From: Alphaproteobacteria bacterium
GTDB lineage: Bacteria; Pseudomonadota; Alphaproteobacteria; SP197
Direction: 5' to 3'
NCBI GenBank assembly: GCA_016869675.1
Contig: VGDP01000006.1
Coordinates: 1 to 64,000 of the forward strand
DNA: 64,000 nt
The translations under genes and the position numbers were made by a program. The notes beneath the pieces are model-generated. The model was not told where the DNA came from. It made no database searches and saw only the letters and a program-made list of their open reading frames with translations. This document shows, piece after piece, positions 29,488 to 38,622 of the stretch (within the stretch, counting starts at the first letter, position 1; each line of letters starts with the position of its first letter).

Positions 29488-30819
29488 CTAGGCGCAGCAC
29501 GCCGGAGCGCAACAGCCGGCTGCGACCTCGACCTTGGGGCCGGAGCACACGCCGGTGTCGGGCAGCGCGAGCTGCACCGCGCGCGCCGCCGCGTGGTCGC
29601 CGGCGAGCCAGGCCGCGATCGAGCGCACCTGTTCGTAGCCGGTCGCCATCAGGAAGGTCGGCGCGCGGCCATAGCTCTTCATGCCGGCGATGAAGAAGCC
29701 GGGTTCGGGGTGGGCCAGCTCGACGGCGCCGTGGGGATCGACGGTGCCGCACGAATGCTCGTTGGGGTCGATCAGCGGCGCCAGCGCGCGCGGGCAATCG
29801 AGCGCCGGGTCGAGATCGAGGCGCAGCTCGGTGAGGAACGAAAGATCGGGACGCAGGCCGGTGGCGACCACGAGCTCGTCGACCGCGACGGCGCGGCCGT
29901 CCTCGGCCACGACGCGCAGACCCTCGCCCGCGCGCTCGAGCGCGGCCACGTGGAACGGCGCCACCACCTCGAACGCGTCGCGCTCGACCAGGGCCTTGAG
30001 CCGCTGGCCGATGGCGCTGCGCTCGGGCAGTTCATCCTTGGTGCCGCCGCCGAACACCGCGGCCAGGTCGGCCCGCCGATGCGCCCACACCGGGCGCGGC
30101 GCGCCGGTCTGCTCGGCCAGCGTCGCGAGGTCGATCAGCGTGCCCACGGCCGAGTGGCCGCAGCCCACCACCATGACCCTTCGTCCGGCGTAGCGGTCGC
30201 GCTCGTCGCCCAGCACGTCGGGCATGCCGTAGCGGATGCGCGCGCGCGCCGCCGCTTCGCCGCGCGCCGGCAGACCGCTCGCGCCGGCCGGGTTGGGGTG
30301 GTACCAGGTGCCTGAGGCATCGATCACCGCGCGCGCCAGGATCGAGCCCTCGGTGCCGTCGGCGCGGACAAACCGCACCTCGAAGGGCGCCTCGCCCCGG
30401 CCGGGCGTGCGCATCTTGCCGAAGCGTCGGCGGGCGACGCCCGTGACCCGGTGGTCGAGCCGCAGGTGCCGCGCGATTTCCGGCAGCGCCGCGAGCGGCG
30501 CGAGATAGCGGTCGACGATGTCGCGGCCCGTGGGGAAGTCCTCGGGCTCAGGCGCGGTCCAGCCGCGCTTCTCCAGCAGGTCGGCGGCGGCGCAATCGAT
30601 GTTGAAGCGCCATGGCGAGAACACCGGCACGTGGCCCCAATCGGCGACCGCGTGGCCGACGCGCGGACCGGCCTCGAGCACGATCGGCTCCAGCCCACGC
30701 TCGAGCAGCCGCGCCGCGGCGGCCAAGCCGATCGGTCCGGCGCCGATGACGGCGACCGGCAGGTCGTTCGTCACCGACGATAGGCCGGGACGCGGTGCTT
30801 CGCGGGCGATCTCGTTCAT
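29488..30819 (-). CDS. NAD(P)/FAD-dependent oxidoreductase with Cys-rich tail
   Basis: Flavoprotein of 443 residues of the flavin monooxygenase class. The FAD motif AVIGAGPIGLAAAARLLE is at the N-terminus and a second dinucleotide motif, VVGCGHSAVGT, is central. The last 20 residues are CSGPKVEVAAGCCAPACCA-like, with five cysteines in pairs, which is unusual and points to metal or metalloid binding. It lies between a PadR regulator and an MFS permease in one operon. ArsO-type arsenic flavoproteins are a possible comparison, but that is inference. Confidence 0.78.
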   Translation of the reverse strand: MNEIAREAPRPGLSSVTNDLPVAVIGAGPIGLAAAARLLERGLEPIVLEAGPRVGHAVADWGHVPVFSPWRFNIDCAAADLLEKRGWTAPEPEDFPTGRDIVDRYLAPLAALPEIARHLRLDHRVTGVARRRFGKMRTPGRGEAPFEVRFVRADGTEGSILARAVIDASGTWYHPNPAGASGLPARGEAAARARIRYGMPDVLGDERDRYAGRRVMVVGCGHSAVGTLIDLATLAEQTGAPRPVWAHRRADLAAVFGGGTKDELPERSAIGQRLKALVERDAFEVVAPFHVAALERAGEGLRVVAEDGRAVAVDELVVATGLRPDLSFLTELRLDLDPALDCPRALAPLIDPNEHSCGTVDPHGAVELAHPEPGFFIAGMKSYGRAPTFLMATGYEQVRSIAAWLAGDHAAARAVQLALPDTGVCSGPKVEVAAGCCAPACCA

Positions 30820-30886
30820 GGCTCGAGTCCTCTAACAGGGACGATGCATCGAAGGGCGATGGTCACAGGCAAAAAAGAGAGAGCGT

Positions 30887-31348
30887 TCAGGAACACGCCG
30901 ACGGGGCGCAGCCGCGTGCCAAGGACACGGGGGAGCCATCGAGCGCGCGCCCGGCATCGGTCAGCGCGCCGGCGATCTCGAACCACGCTTCGACGGCGAC
31001 GCGGTGGGCGAGACGGCCGCGCTCGGTCATGGTGTAGACCTTACGCCGGCGCCCGCCGGCCGTGGTCTCCTCGGCGGTGACGTAGCCGCCCGCCTCGAAT
31101 TCGCGCAGCGACGGGTAGATCGTGCCCTCGCTGGGCGAGCAGCAGCCGCGGGTCATGGCCTCGACCCGCCGCGCGACCTCGTAGCCGTGCTTCGGCCCTT
31201 CGGCCAGCGCAGCCAGGATGAACAGCTTGCTGAGGCTCATCTTGATGGTGCCGGTCCAGTAGGCCCGGCTGGTCAGATCCTGGCCGGCGCGGTCGTTCGG
31301 CCGGGCCGTGACGGCGGTTTGGTCGGTCGTGGGCGTCGAGGTAATCAT
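30887..31348 (-). CDS. PadR family regulator with Cys-Cys in recognition region
   Basis: PadR-type winged-helix repressor. The core SLSKLFILAALAEGPKHGYEV is followed by RGCCSPSEGTIYPSLREFE, in which the usual PadR sequence is altered by an adjacent Cys pair, and the C-terminus ends GCAPSACS. Four cysteines suggest thiol or metalloid sensing. The start is uncertain: ATG 31348 lies at the predicted transcript start and would be near leaderless, while ATG 31240 has no clear ribosome site. Likely controls its own operon through the promoter just upstream. Confidence 0.75.
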   Translation of the reverse strand: MITSTPTTDQTAVTARPNDRAGQDLTSRAYWTGTIKMSLSKLFILAALAEGPKHGYEVARRVEAMTRGCCSPSEGTIYPSLREFEAGGYVTAEETTAGGRRRKVYTMTERGRLAHRVAVEAWFEIAGALTDAGRALDGSPVSLARGCAPSACS

Positions 31349-31354
31349 GCGCAT

Positions 31355-31383
31355 CACATATACATCGCCCCTCGACATGTCAA
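31355..31383 (-). promoter_or_regulatory. Promoter of the PadR-flavoprotein-MFS operon
   Basis: On the minus strand TTGACA and TATGTG are separated by 17 bases, close to the sigma-70 consensus. The region contains ATGTATATGT and the palindrome ATGCGCAT, which are the kind of sites PadR proteins bind, so self-regulation is likely but not shown. Confidence 0.6.
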
Positions 31384-31471
31384 GGGTCGATGCTTCGCTT
31401 GGGGTCAGCGCTATGGTCAGGCCGGCAGGCGTCGCCTACCGTCGGGGGTGCGCGAAACGACGAGGCACGAC

Positions 31472-31783
31472 ATGGCCCTGGAGCTTCGACCTAACTGCGA
31501 GATGTGCGATGTGGATCTGCCGGCGGCGGTGGTGAACGCGCGCATCTGTTCGTACGAATGCACGTTCTGCGCGGACTGCGTCGAGACCAGGCTGATGAAC
31601 GTGTGCCCCAACTGCGGCGGCGGCTTCGTGCCGCGCCCGATCCGGCTGGCGACCGCGTGGCGTCCGGGCGTATCGGCCGCCGACCAGCCGCCGGCGACCC
31701 AGCGGCGCCACCTCAAGTACCCGCTCGACGACATCGCCCGCCATATCGCCCGCATCCGGACCATCACGCCGGAGCGTCGCTAG
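31472..31783 (+). CDS. DUF1272 family zinc-ribbon protein
   Basis: A 103-residue protein with a compact multi-cysteine zinc module: CEMC, then CSYECTFCADC, then CPNCGGG. This pattern and the initial ELRPNCEMCD match DUF1272, an uncharacterised family. The C-terminal half is a helical, basic extension. Translated just upstream of a GNAT gene (three bases between), possibly as a unit. Confidence 0.75.
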   Translation: MALELRPNCEMCDVDLPAAVVNARICSYECTFCADCVETRLMNVCPNCGGGFVPRPIRLATAWRPGVSAADQPPATQRRHLKYPLDDIARHIARIRTITPERR

Positions 31784-31786
31784 CCG

Positions 31787-32305
31787 GTGACGAAGATCCT
31801 CGAGACCGAGAGGCTGCTGTTGCGCCGTCTGGAACCCGGTGATCTGGACGCGCTGGCGCGGCTCTACGCCGACCCGGAGGTACGACGCTACTACCCGGAA
31901 GGCACGCTCGACTGCGCCCAAACCAAGGACGAGCTCGACTGGTTCGTGGCCGGCGATCCCGACCACCCGGATCTCGGCCTGTGGGCGACGATACTCAAGG
32001 CGGAGGATCGCTTCATCGGCCGCTGCGGCCTGATCCCGTGGACCATCGACGGCGTCGCGGAGGTCGAGGTCGCCTATCTGATCGACAAGGCGTACTGGGG
32101 CCGCGGCCTGGGCGCGGAAGCCGCGCGCGGGCTGGTGCGTCACGCCGTCGACAACCTGGGGCTTGCCCGCCTCATCGCCCAGATCGACCCGGCGAACGAA
32201 GCCTCGGCGCGCACGGCGCGGGCCGCCGGCCTGGCCTTCGAGCGCACGGCGACCGTCGAGGGATCGTCGTTCGCCCTCTACGCGGTCGGCCGCGCGGCGC
32301 CTTAG
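31787..32305 (+). CDS. GNAT family acetyltransferase (RimJ/RimL-like)
   Basis: Acetyltransferase of 172 residues, GTG start. The N-terminus ILETERLLLRRLEPGDLDALARLYADPEV and the AYWGRGLGAEAARGLV acetyl-CoA loop are typical of the RimJ/RimL-like branch that modifies amino groups of proteins or small molecules. Substrate unknown. It follows the DUF1272 gene closely. Confidence 0.85.
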   Translation: MTKILETERLLLRRLEPGDLDALARLYADPEVRRYYPEGTLDCAQTKDELDWFVAGDPDHPDLGLWATILKAEDRFIGRCGLIPWTIDGVAEVEVAYLIDKAYWGRGLGAEAARGLVRHAVDNLGLARLIAQIDPANEASARTARAAGLAFERTATVEGSSFALYAVGRAAP

Positions 32306-32318
32306 TCCAGCGTGACGC

Positions 32319-33305
32319 CTACAGCATCGTGTCGATGACGCGGTCGGGTGGTTTGTGGCCGTCGGCGAAGGTCTTGATGTTGATGATGACCTTCTCGCCC
32401 ATGTCGATGCGGCCCTCGATGGTGGCCGAGCCCATGTGCGGCAGCAGCACGACGTTGTCGAGCTTCAGCAGCTTGGGGTTGACCGCCGGTTCGTGTTCGA
32501 ACACGTCGAGCCCGGCGCCGGCGATCTCCTTGGCCATCAGCTTGCGCGTCAGGCTCGCCTCGTCGATCACCTCGCCGCGGCTGGTGTTGACCACGTAGCA
32601 GTGCGGCTTCAACAGCTCCAACCGGCGCGCCGACAAGAGGTGGAACGTGGCCGGCGTGTGCGGGCAGTTGACCGAGATGATGTCCATGCGCGCCAGCATC
32701 TGGTCCAGGCTGTCCCAGTATGTCGCCTCGACCTCGGCCTCGACGTCCTCGGGCAGGCGTCGGCGGTTGTGGTAGTGGATGGCCAGCCCGAAGCCGCGCG
32801 CGCGCCGCGCCACCGCCAGCCCGATGCGACCCATGCCGACGATGCCCAGACGCTTGCCCCAGATGCGGTGGCCGAGCATCGAGGTCGGGCTCCAGCCGCC
32901 CCACTTGCCCGAGCGCATCAGCCGCTCGCCCTCGGCGAGCCGGCGTGGCACCGCCAGGATCAGCGCCATGGTCATGTCGGCGGTGTCCTCGGTCAGCACG
33001 CCCGGCGTGTTGGTCACGGTGATGCCGCGCTGGCGCGCCGTGGCCAGGTCGATGTGATCGACACCGGTGCCGAAGCTGGCGATCAGCCGAAGCTCGGGGT
33101 TGGCGAAGGCCAGAACCTTGGAATCGATGCGGTCCGTCACCGTGGGGACCAGGACGTGCGCGGCCTTGACCGCCGCCACCAGCTCGTCCTGGCCCATGGG
33201 GTGATCGTCCTCGTTCAGGCGGACGTCGAACAGCTCTTTCAGCCGGGCCTCGATGGCCTCCGGCAGCTTGCGCGTGACGATGACGAGGGGCCGCTTGCGG
33301 GCCAT
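32319..33305 (-). CDS. D-isomer 2-hydroxyacid dehydrogenase (glyoxylate reductase-like)
   Basis: NAD(P)-dependent dehydrogenase of 328 residues, probably glyoxylate/hydroxypyruvate reductase or D-glycerate dehydrogenase. The Rossmann motif is GIVGMGRIGLAVARRA, with a substrate-binding SFGTGVDHIDL loop and the catalytic Arg, Glu and His in VNTSRGEV, DVFEHEP and LLPHMGSAT. The gene stands between the GNAT gene and the SH3 protein gene. Confidence 0.88.
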   Translation of the reverse strand: MARKRPLVIVTRKLPEAIEARLKELFDVRLNEDDHPMGQDELVAAVKAAHVLVPTVTDRIDSKVLAFANPELRLIASFGTGVDHIDLATARQRGITVTNTPGVLTEDTADMTMALILAVPRRLAEGERLMRSGKWGGWSPTSMLGHRIWGKRLGIVGMGRIGLAVARRARGFGLAIHYHNRRRLPEDVEAEVEATYWDSLDQMLARMDIISVNCPHTPATFHLLSARRLELLKPHCYVVNTSRGEVIDEASLTRKLMAKEIAGAGLDVFEHEPAVNPKLLKLDNVVLLPHMGSATIEGRIDMGEKVIINIKTFADGHKPPDRVIDTML

Positions 33306-33498
33306 GGGCTGCTCCGTGGGCTCGACCGCGCCGACGGGCGCGCGCCGCGTCGACGGCTTGGTTTAACAAACGGCTCGACGCCGCACAATCGGTCGACGCG
33401 AACCGCGCCGACCCGCTCGCCCGCCGGTCACCGGCGGTACCCGCCCCGCGCGCGCCCTACTGTTGCCGGAAACGCCGAAACGCGCCACAAACGCGGCA

Positions 33499-33987
33499 AT
33501 GCCGCGCGCGCCCCTGCCGATCGTTCTGCTGGCCCTTGCCGCCTTCGTTCTTGCCGGCCATGCGACCGCCCAGACCGGGCTGCCGGTGCCGCGCTTCGTG
33601 TCGTTGCGCGCGACCGAGACCAATCTGCGCGCCGGGCCGGGCACCGGTTATCCAGTGGAATGGGTGCTGCTGCGCCAGGCCTGGCCGGTCGAGGTGATCG
33701 CCGAATACGACACCTGGCGCCGCGTGCGCGACGTCGAGGGCACGGTCGGCTGGGTGCATCAGACCATGCTGTCGGGCGAGCGCACGGTCGTCATCATCGG
33801 CGACATCCGCACACTTCACACGGAACCGGCCGAGGATGCCTCGGCGGTGCTGCGCGCCGGGCCCGGCGTGCAGGGCACCTTGATGACGTGCCGGGAGTCC
33901 TGGTGCCGGGTCGAGATCCGGGGCACGCGCGGCTGGATCGCGCGCGAGGCGATCTTCGGCGTGCTGCCCGACGAGACGTTCGAGTAG
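33499..33987 (+). CDS. Exported bacterial SH3-domain protein
   Basis: A 162-residue product with a signal peptide (PLPIVLLALAAFVLAGHATA) followed by two SH3b-like modules; the repeated NLRAGPGTGYPVEW and LRAGPGVQGTLMTC are the family landmark. Such proteins bind cell wall material or act as periplasmic scaffolds. Start ATG 33499 rather than the TTG start of the track ORF, because it places the signal peptide correctly. Its stop is two bases from the convergent mltA stop. Confidence 0.8.
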   Translation: MPRAPLPIVLLALAAFVLAGHATAQTGLPVPRFVSLRATETNLRAGPGTGYPVEWVLLRQAWPVEVIAEYDTWRRVRDVEGTVGWVHQTMLSGERTVVIIGDIRTLHTEPAEDASAVLRAGPGVQGTLMTCRESWCRVEIRGTRGWIAREAIFGVLPDETFE

Positions 33988-33989
33988 GC

Positions 33990-35177
33990 TTAGTCGCCCG
34001 TGGCGACCACCAGGGCCTTGGGCAGCAGGACCGCGTAGGTCCCGTCGTGCTTCATGGTGCCGGCGCGCCATTCGGCCTCGGCGCCGCCACCCCAGAACAG
34101 ATCGCCGCGCACCACGCCCTTGATCGCGCCGCCGGTGTCCTGGGCGACGACCAGGCGGCGCAGGCTCTCGTCGGGCACACCCTCAGCCGGCCCCGGCACC
34201 GTGACGTCGAGCCACAGCGGTACGCCGAGGGCGACGAAGCGGCGGTCCACCGCCAGGCTGCGTCCCGGCGTCAGCGCCACGCCGAACGCGCCGACCGGCC
34301 CCGGGCCATCGAGCACCCGGAAGAAGACGTACGAGCCGTTCAGGTTCATCACCGCGTCGGCTTCGTCCGGGTGAGCCTCGAGCCAGGCGCGGATGGTCTG
34401 CAGCGAGACCGCGTCTTTGGTCAGTTCGCCCCGTTCCACGAGCGCGCGGCCGATGGCGTAGTAGGACCGCCCGTTCTGGGCGGCGTAGCCGAGCCGAAGC
34501 TCGCCGCCTTCGGCCAGGCGGACCCGGCCCGAGCCCTGGATCTGCAGGAAGAACGCATCGATCGGATCGTCGACCCAGACCAGCACGGCCGCCCGGCCAT
34601 CCAACGCGCTGGCGGTGATGGCGGCGCGGTCCTCGTAGGGCACCAGCGCCGCTTCCTCCACCCGGCCCGCCACGGTGCGGCCCGCCAGGTCCTCGGCGAA
34701 GGCGCCGAGATCGACGGTCACCAGATCGTCGGGCCGGCCGAACAGGGGCACATCGTTGACAGCCGATGGCGTCAGGCCGCCGTCGAGCGTCGGTTCGTAG
34801 TAGCCGGTGAACAGGCCGGTTGCGCCGTCACCGTCGGTGACGCGCCAGGGCTCGAACCAGGTCTCGAAGAAGGCGCGGGCCGCCGTGCGATCGCCCAGCG
34901 CCACGGCCTCGGCCGCCTCGCACACCGCCGCCCAATCGGCGGCGGTGCCGTAGGCGGGCGCACGGCCAATCGCCGCGGTCGGATCCTTCTTCGCCCAGCG
35001 CGCGCAGCCGGGCAGGAACGTGGCGAGCGCGGCGGCGTGGTCGTCCGCGGCCCAGCCGGCCAGGTCTGCAAAGCCGATGGGTTCCAGCGTCAGCGCCGGT
35101 TCCGCTTCCTCAGGAGGTGCTTCGGGCGTCTCGCACGCGGCCAGCGCCAGCGTGAGTACCAACAGAATCCGCCTCAT
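33990..35177 (-). CDS. mltA: Membrane-bound lytic murein transglycosylase A
   Basis: Outer-membrane lipoprotein that cleaves glycan strands to 1,6-anhydro products. The 395-residue protein begins with a lipobox signal (LALAAC, Cys as the lipid site), then the MltA domain with GLFTGYYEPTLDG, and the C-terminal 3D domain with VVAQDTGGAIKGVVRGDLFWG that holds the catalytic aspartate. The ATG overlaps the Tim44 gene stop. Part of the conserved origin-proximal gene block. Confidence 0.92.
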   Translation of the reverse strand: MRRILLVLTLALAACETPEAPPEEAEPALTLEPIGFADLAGWAADDHAAALATFLPGCARWAKKDPTAAIGRAPAYGTAADWAAVCEAAEAVALGDRTAARAFFETWFEPWRVTDGDGATGLFTGYYEPTLDGGLTPSAVNDVPLFGRPDDLVTVDLGAFAEDLAGRTVAGRVEEAALVPYEDRAAITASALDGRAAVLVWVDDPIDAFFLQIQGSGRVRLAEGGELRLGYAAQNGRSYYAIGRALVERGELTKDAVSLQTIRAWLEAHPDEADAVMNLNGSYVFFRVLDGPGPVGAFGVALTPGRSLAVDRRFVALGVPLWLDVTVPGPAEGVPDESLRRLVVAQDTGGAIKGVVRGDLFWGGGAEAEWRAGTMKHDGTYAVLLPKALVVATGD

Positions 35178-35824
35178 TCGCCGCTGCGCGTCGCCACGAG
35201 CATCCAGTTGGGATCGCGCGAACGAGTGTCGCGCTCGAACGTCCACAGGTCGACGATGCGGTCCGTGCGGCGCGAATCGCCTTCGACGACGTCGCCGGTC
35301 GCGGCATCGCGCACCACGTCGACCTGGCGGCTGACCACCCGCACGGTCAGGCGCGCGACGCGCCGCTCGACCGCCGCCTCGACGATCGCGACCTCGTCGA
35401 CCGCCACCAGCGTCGTTTCGTGTTTGCGGCCCTGGGCGCCGCGCTGGGCCACGGCCTTGACGAAGCTGTCGTGCACGGCCGGCGACAGCAGCGACTTCAC
35501 ATCCGTCAGATCGCCCTTGGTGAAGGCGGTCACGATCATCTCGAAGGCGCCGCGTGCGCCGGCCACGAACTGGTCCTGATCGAACGACGAATCAGCCAGG
35601 TTGATCTGGGTCAGCGCGCCGGCGAGCGACGGTTCGACCGCCACGGGCTTCGCCGACAAACGATCCGGCAAGGCGACCACGTTGTCGCCGGCGCCGTTGG
35701 CCGCCGGGCGTCGGCGCACGGGTTCCTCGTGGCCGGTCCGCTTGCCCAGGGTCTGGTAGAGGCGCCAACCCACAACCACGGCGATGGCGGCGAACACGAC
35801 GAGCTCGATGAAGGAACCGTTCAT
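35174..35824 (-). CDS. Tim44/TimA-like inner-membrane protein
   Basis: Alphaproteobacterial homologue of mitochondrial Tim44, 216 residues. One N-terminal membrane helix (FIELVVFAAIAVVVGW) is followed by a linker and the Tim44-like domain (FVAGARGAFEMIVTAFTKGDL). The MNGSFIEL start at 35824 replaces the longer track start. It lies next to secB and mltA as in other alphaproteobacteria. A role in membrane protein or envelope handling is inferred from the family. Confidence 0.85.
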   Translation of the reverse strand: MNGSFIELVVFAAIAVVVGWRLYQTLGKRTGHEEPVRRRPAANGAGDNVVALPDRLSAKPVAVEPSLAGALTQINLADSSFDQDQFVAGARGAFEMIVTAFTKGDLTDVKSLLSPAVHDSFVKAVAQRGAQGRKHETTLVAVDEVAIVEAAVERRVARLTVRVVSRQVDVVRDAATGDVVEGDSRRTDRIVDLWTFERDTRSRDPNWMLVATRSGE

Positions 35825-35971
35825 GCACCTAGCCTCGCGCGCCGGCACGCGACGCGGACGGGACGTCGGAACCTAGATACGGCGGCGGGGGGGCGAACGC
35901 AACGGGATCGGCCCGGTTGCCGACCCCCCTGATCCGTGTTAGCCACGCCCCGACCCTGTCGAGGAACCGCC

Positions 35972-36496
35972 ATGAGCGACCAGACCGATCCCGCGAAGCC
36001 GGCCGAACCCGCCGCCACCCCGGCGCCGCGCATGGTCATACACACGCAGTTCGTGCGCGACCTGTCTTTCGAGAACCCGCGCGGCCCGGCGGCGCTGGGC
36101 GATGCGGACGACAAGCCCCAGGTCGAGGTGCAGGTCAACGTCGAATCGAAGCGGGTGCCCGAGCAGGCCGACCGCTACGAGGTCGCGCTGAAGATCAACG
36201 CCACCGCCCGCAAGAAGACCGGCCCGGCGTTCCTGCTGGAGCTCGACTACTGCGGCGTGTTCGACATCACCGGCTTCGACAACAACGTGCTGGCCCAGGT
36301 CCTGCTGGTCGAGTGCCCGCGCCTGTTGTTCCCGTTCGCCCGGCGCATCGCGGCGGACGCGGTGCGCGACGGCGGTTTCCCGACCCTGTTCCTCGACCCG
36401 ATCGATTTCCTCGGCCTCTACCGCCAGCGGCTGACCGAGGAAGCGCGCAAGGCCAAGCTCATGAGCCCCGCCGAGGGTTCGGCCAAGCCCAACTGA
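35972..36496 (+). CDS. secB: Protein-export chaperone SecB
   Basis: Cytoplasmic export chaperone that keeps preproteins unfolded for SecA. The 174-residue sequence contains TQFVRDLSFENPRG near the start, ECPRLLFPFARRI and GFPTLFLDPIDFLGLYRQR, all SecB signatures. ATG 35972 follows a GAGG site. The gene is divergent from the Tim44 gene. Confidence 0.94.
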   Translation: MSDQTDPAKPAEPAATPAPRMVIHTQFVRDLSFENPRGPAALGDADDKPQVEVQVNVESKRVPEQADRYEVALKINATARKKTGPAFLLELDYCGVFDITGFDNNVLAQVLLVECPRLLFPFARRIAADAVRDGGFPTLFLDPIDFLGLYRQRLTEEARKAKLMSPAEGSAKPN

Positions 36497-36506
36497 GCGG
36501 GCGTCG

Positions 36507-37169
36507 TCAGCAGCGCCAGATCGGATCGCCGAGCTTCGCCAGGAACGCCTCGTGGGCCGCTAGTTCCGCCGCGCTGGGCGCGTGCGGACGGGGCACGCGG
36601 AACGCGCGCTGGATCGCGGCCGCGTTGGCCTTGCGCGCGGTCAGGTCCAGCCCCGCCTGGCGGTCGCCCAGGAGTTCGACATAGACGGCGGCCAGCAGCC
36701 GCGCATCGAGCAGCGCGCCGTGCAGTGCGCGTTCGCTGAGGTCGATGGCGAAGCGCTTGCAGAGCGCGTTCAAGTTCGCCGGCGCGCCAGGGAAACGCCG
36801 GCGCGCCAGCAACACGGTGTCGATCGCGCGCTCGGCGGGCAGCGGCGGCCGATCGAGCCGCGCGAGTTCGGCGTTGAGGAAGCCCAGATCGAACTCGGCG
36901 TTGTGGATGACAAGCGGCGAATCCGCCAGGAAGACTAGGAGGTCGTCGACGATCGCGGCGAACGGCGGCTCGTCCGCCAGGTCCTCGTTGCTGCGACCGT
37001 GCACCGCCTGGGCGTCGCGCTCGATGGCGATGCCGGGGTTGACGTAGCGCTGGAACGTGACGCCCGTCGGCACGTGGTTCTCCAGCTCGACGCAGCCGAC
37101 CTCGATGATGCGGTGGCCACGCGCCGAATCCAGCCCGGTGGTTTCCGTGTCCAACACCACTTCGCGCAT
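36507..37169 (-). CDS. dnaQ: DNA polymerase III epsilon subunit
   Basis: 3'-5' proofreading exonuclease, 220 residues. DEDDh residues are visible in VVLDTETTGLD, VIHNAEFDLGFLN and HGALLDARLLA. The start MREVVLDTETTG at 37169 gives the family's normal N-terminus. It lies two bases after coaE. Its position beside coaE and aroE is standard near the alphaproteobacterial origin. Confidence 0.93.
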   Translation of the reverse strand: MREVVLDTETTGLDSARGHRIIEVGCVELENHVPTGVTFQRYVNPGIAIERDAQAVHGRSNEDLADEPPFAAIVDDLLVFLADSPLVIHNAEFDLGFLNAELARLDRPPLPAERAIDTVLLARRRFPGAPANLNALCKRFAIDLSERALHGALLDARLLAAVYVELLGDRQAGLDLTARKANAAAIQRAFRVPRPHAPSAAELAAHEAFLAKLGDPIWRC

Positions 37170-37171
37170 GG

Positions 37172-37783
37172 TCAACGCCTCCGTCGTCGCGCGCCGCGGG
37201 CGCCCAGGCCGCGCAGCAGGGCGCGCACGGCCAGCAACGATACCCGGCGGCCACGCCCCGTAGGGATCACCGCGTCGGCGCGCCGGCGCTTCGCGGTGGC
37301 CGGCATCTGACGCGCCAGGATGTCGCGCAAGCGCGCCCGTGTCATCTCCGGCCGGCGCAGCACGCGCGCCCCCTGCACGAACGGCGGCGCGTCCACCACG
37401 ACCACCAGGTCGCAACGCTTCTCGCCGCCGGTCTCGAACAGAAGCGGGATATCGAGAACGGCCACGGCGCGGCGGCGGCGGCGTACACAGGCCAGGAACG
37501 CGGCTTCGCGCCGACGCACGAGCGGATGGACGATGGCTTCCAAACGGGCGAGCGCGGCCGTATCGCCGAACACCCGGCGGCCCAGCGCGGCGCGATCGAT
37601 GCCGCCATCGCGCGCCAAGCCGGGAAACGCCGCCAGCACCGGCGCGACGCCTTCGCCACCCGGCGCGAACAGGGCATGCACCGCCGCATCGGCGTCGAAC
37701 ACCGGCACGCCCGATCTTTGGAAATGACGGCTGACGGTCGTCTTGCCCATGCCGATCGAGCCGGTCAGGCCGATCACGATCAT
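37172..37783 (-). CDS. coaE: Dephospho-CoA kinase
   Basis: Last step of coenzyme A synthesis, 203 residues. Walker A is [17 protein letters not shown] and [14 protein letters not shown] is the acceptor motif; [15 protein letters not shown] follows. The C-terminal 20 residues are Arg-rich. ATG 37783 overlaps the aroE stop by four bases. Confidence 0.93.
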   Translation of the reverse strand: MIVIGLTGSIGMGKTTVSRHFQRSGVPVFDADAAVHALFAPGGEGVAPVLAAFPGLARDGGIDRAALGRRVFGDTAALARLEAIVHPLVRRREAAFLACVRRRRRAVAVLDIPLLFETGGEKRCDLVVVVDAPPFVQGARVLRRPEMTRARLRDILARQMPATAKRRRADAVIPTGRGRRVSLLAVRALLRGLGARGARRRRR

Positions 37784-38622
37784 GGGCAGCCCAGCACGTG
37801 GGCACGCAAGCCGGCGGTCACGGTCGGGCGCACGCCGAACCATGCGGCGAAGCCCGGTACCGCCTGGTGCAACAGCATGCCGAGCCCGTCGACCGCCACC
37901 AGGCCGCGCGCCCGCGCCGCCGCCAGCAGCGGCGTCTCCAGCGGCACGTAGACCAGGTCGTTGACGACGCAGGCGCCATCCACCGGCGCGAGGTCGACGT
38001 CGAGCGGCGGCTGACCCGTCATGCCGAGCGACGTGGTGTTGACCACAAGCGCGGCGCCGCGCAGGGCGACGCTCCGTTCGTCCCATGGGCGCACGACGAA
38101 CGGCCCGTCCAGGTCGCGCGCCAGCCCTTCGGCGCGCGCGGGCGACCGGTTGACCAGACGGATCGCCTTGACGCCTGCGTCGATCAGCGCGGCGCACACG
38201 GCGCGCGCGGCACCGCCTGCGCCCAGCACGACCACGGGGCCGCCGTCGGCGCGCCAGGCCGGCGCGCCTTCGCGCAGGTTGGCCATGAAGCCGTGGGCGT
38301 CGGTGTTGCTGCCCGCGAGCGCGCCCTCCGCGTCGACCACAACCGTGTTGACTGCGCCGATGCGCCGGGCGAGCGCATCCACCGTGTCCAGCGCCTCAAG
38401 CGCCCGTTCCTTGTGCGGCACGGTCAGGTTCGCGCCCCGAATGCCGAGCGCCGGCAGGGCGCGCAGCGCCGTGGCCAAGTGCTCGGGTCGCACGGGGAAG
38501 GGAACGTAGACGCCGTCGATGCCATGCTCGGCCAGCCAATAGCCGTGCAGGCGCGGCGAGCGCGAGTGCACGACCGGCCAACCCATCACCCCGGCCACGC
38601 GCGCGGCGCCGCTGATCGTCAT
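37780..38622 (-). CDS. aroE: Shikimate dehydrogenase
   Basis: NADPH-dependent reduction of 3-dehydroshikimate. The 280-residue protein has [30 protein letters not shown] with the catalytic Lys, [13 protein letters not shown] for NADPH, and [12 protein letters not shown] near the C-terminus. It overlaps maf upstream and coaE downstream by four bases each. Confidence 0.94.
   Translation of the reverse strand: MTISGAARVAGVMGWPVVHSRSPRLHGYWLAEHGIDGVYVPFPVRPEHLATALRALPALGIRGANLTVPHKERALEALDTVDALARRIGAVNTVVVDAEGALAGSNTDAHGFMANLREGAPAWRADGGPVVVLGAGGAARAVCAALIDAGVKAIRLVNRSPARAEGLARDLDGPFVVRPWDERSVALRGAALVVNTTSLGMTGQPPLDVDLAPVDGACVVNDLVYVPLETPLLAAARARGLVAVDGLGMLLHQAVPGFAAWFGVRPTVTAGLRAHVLGCP

Noticed and set aside
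32355-35579. A 1074-residue plus-strand open frame
   Set aside because: It runs antisense to the hydroxyacid dehydrogenase, mltA and Tim44 genes and in another frame over the SH3 gene; no domain is recognisable.
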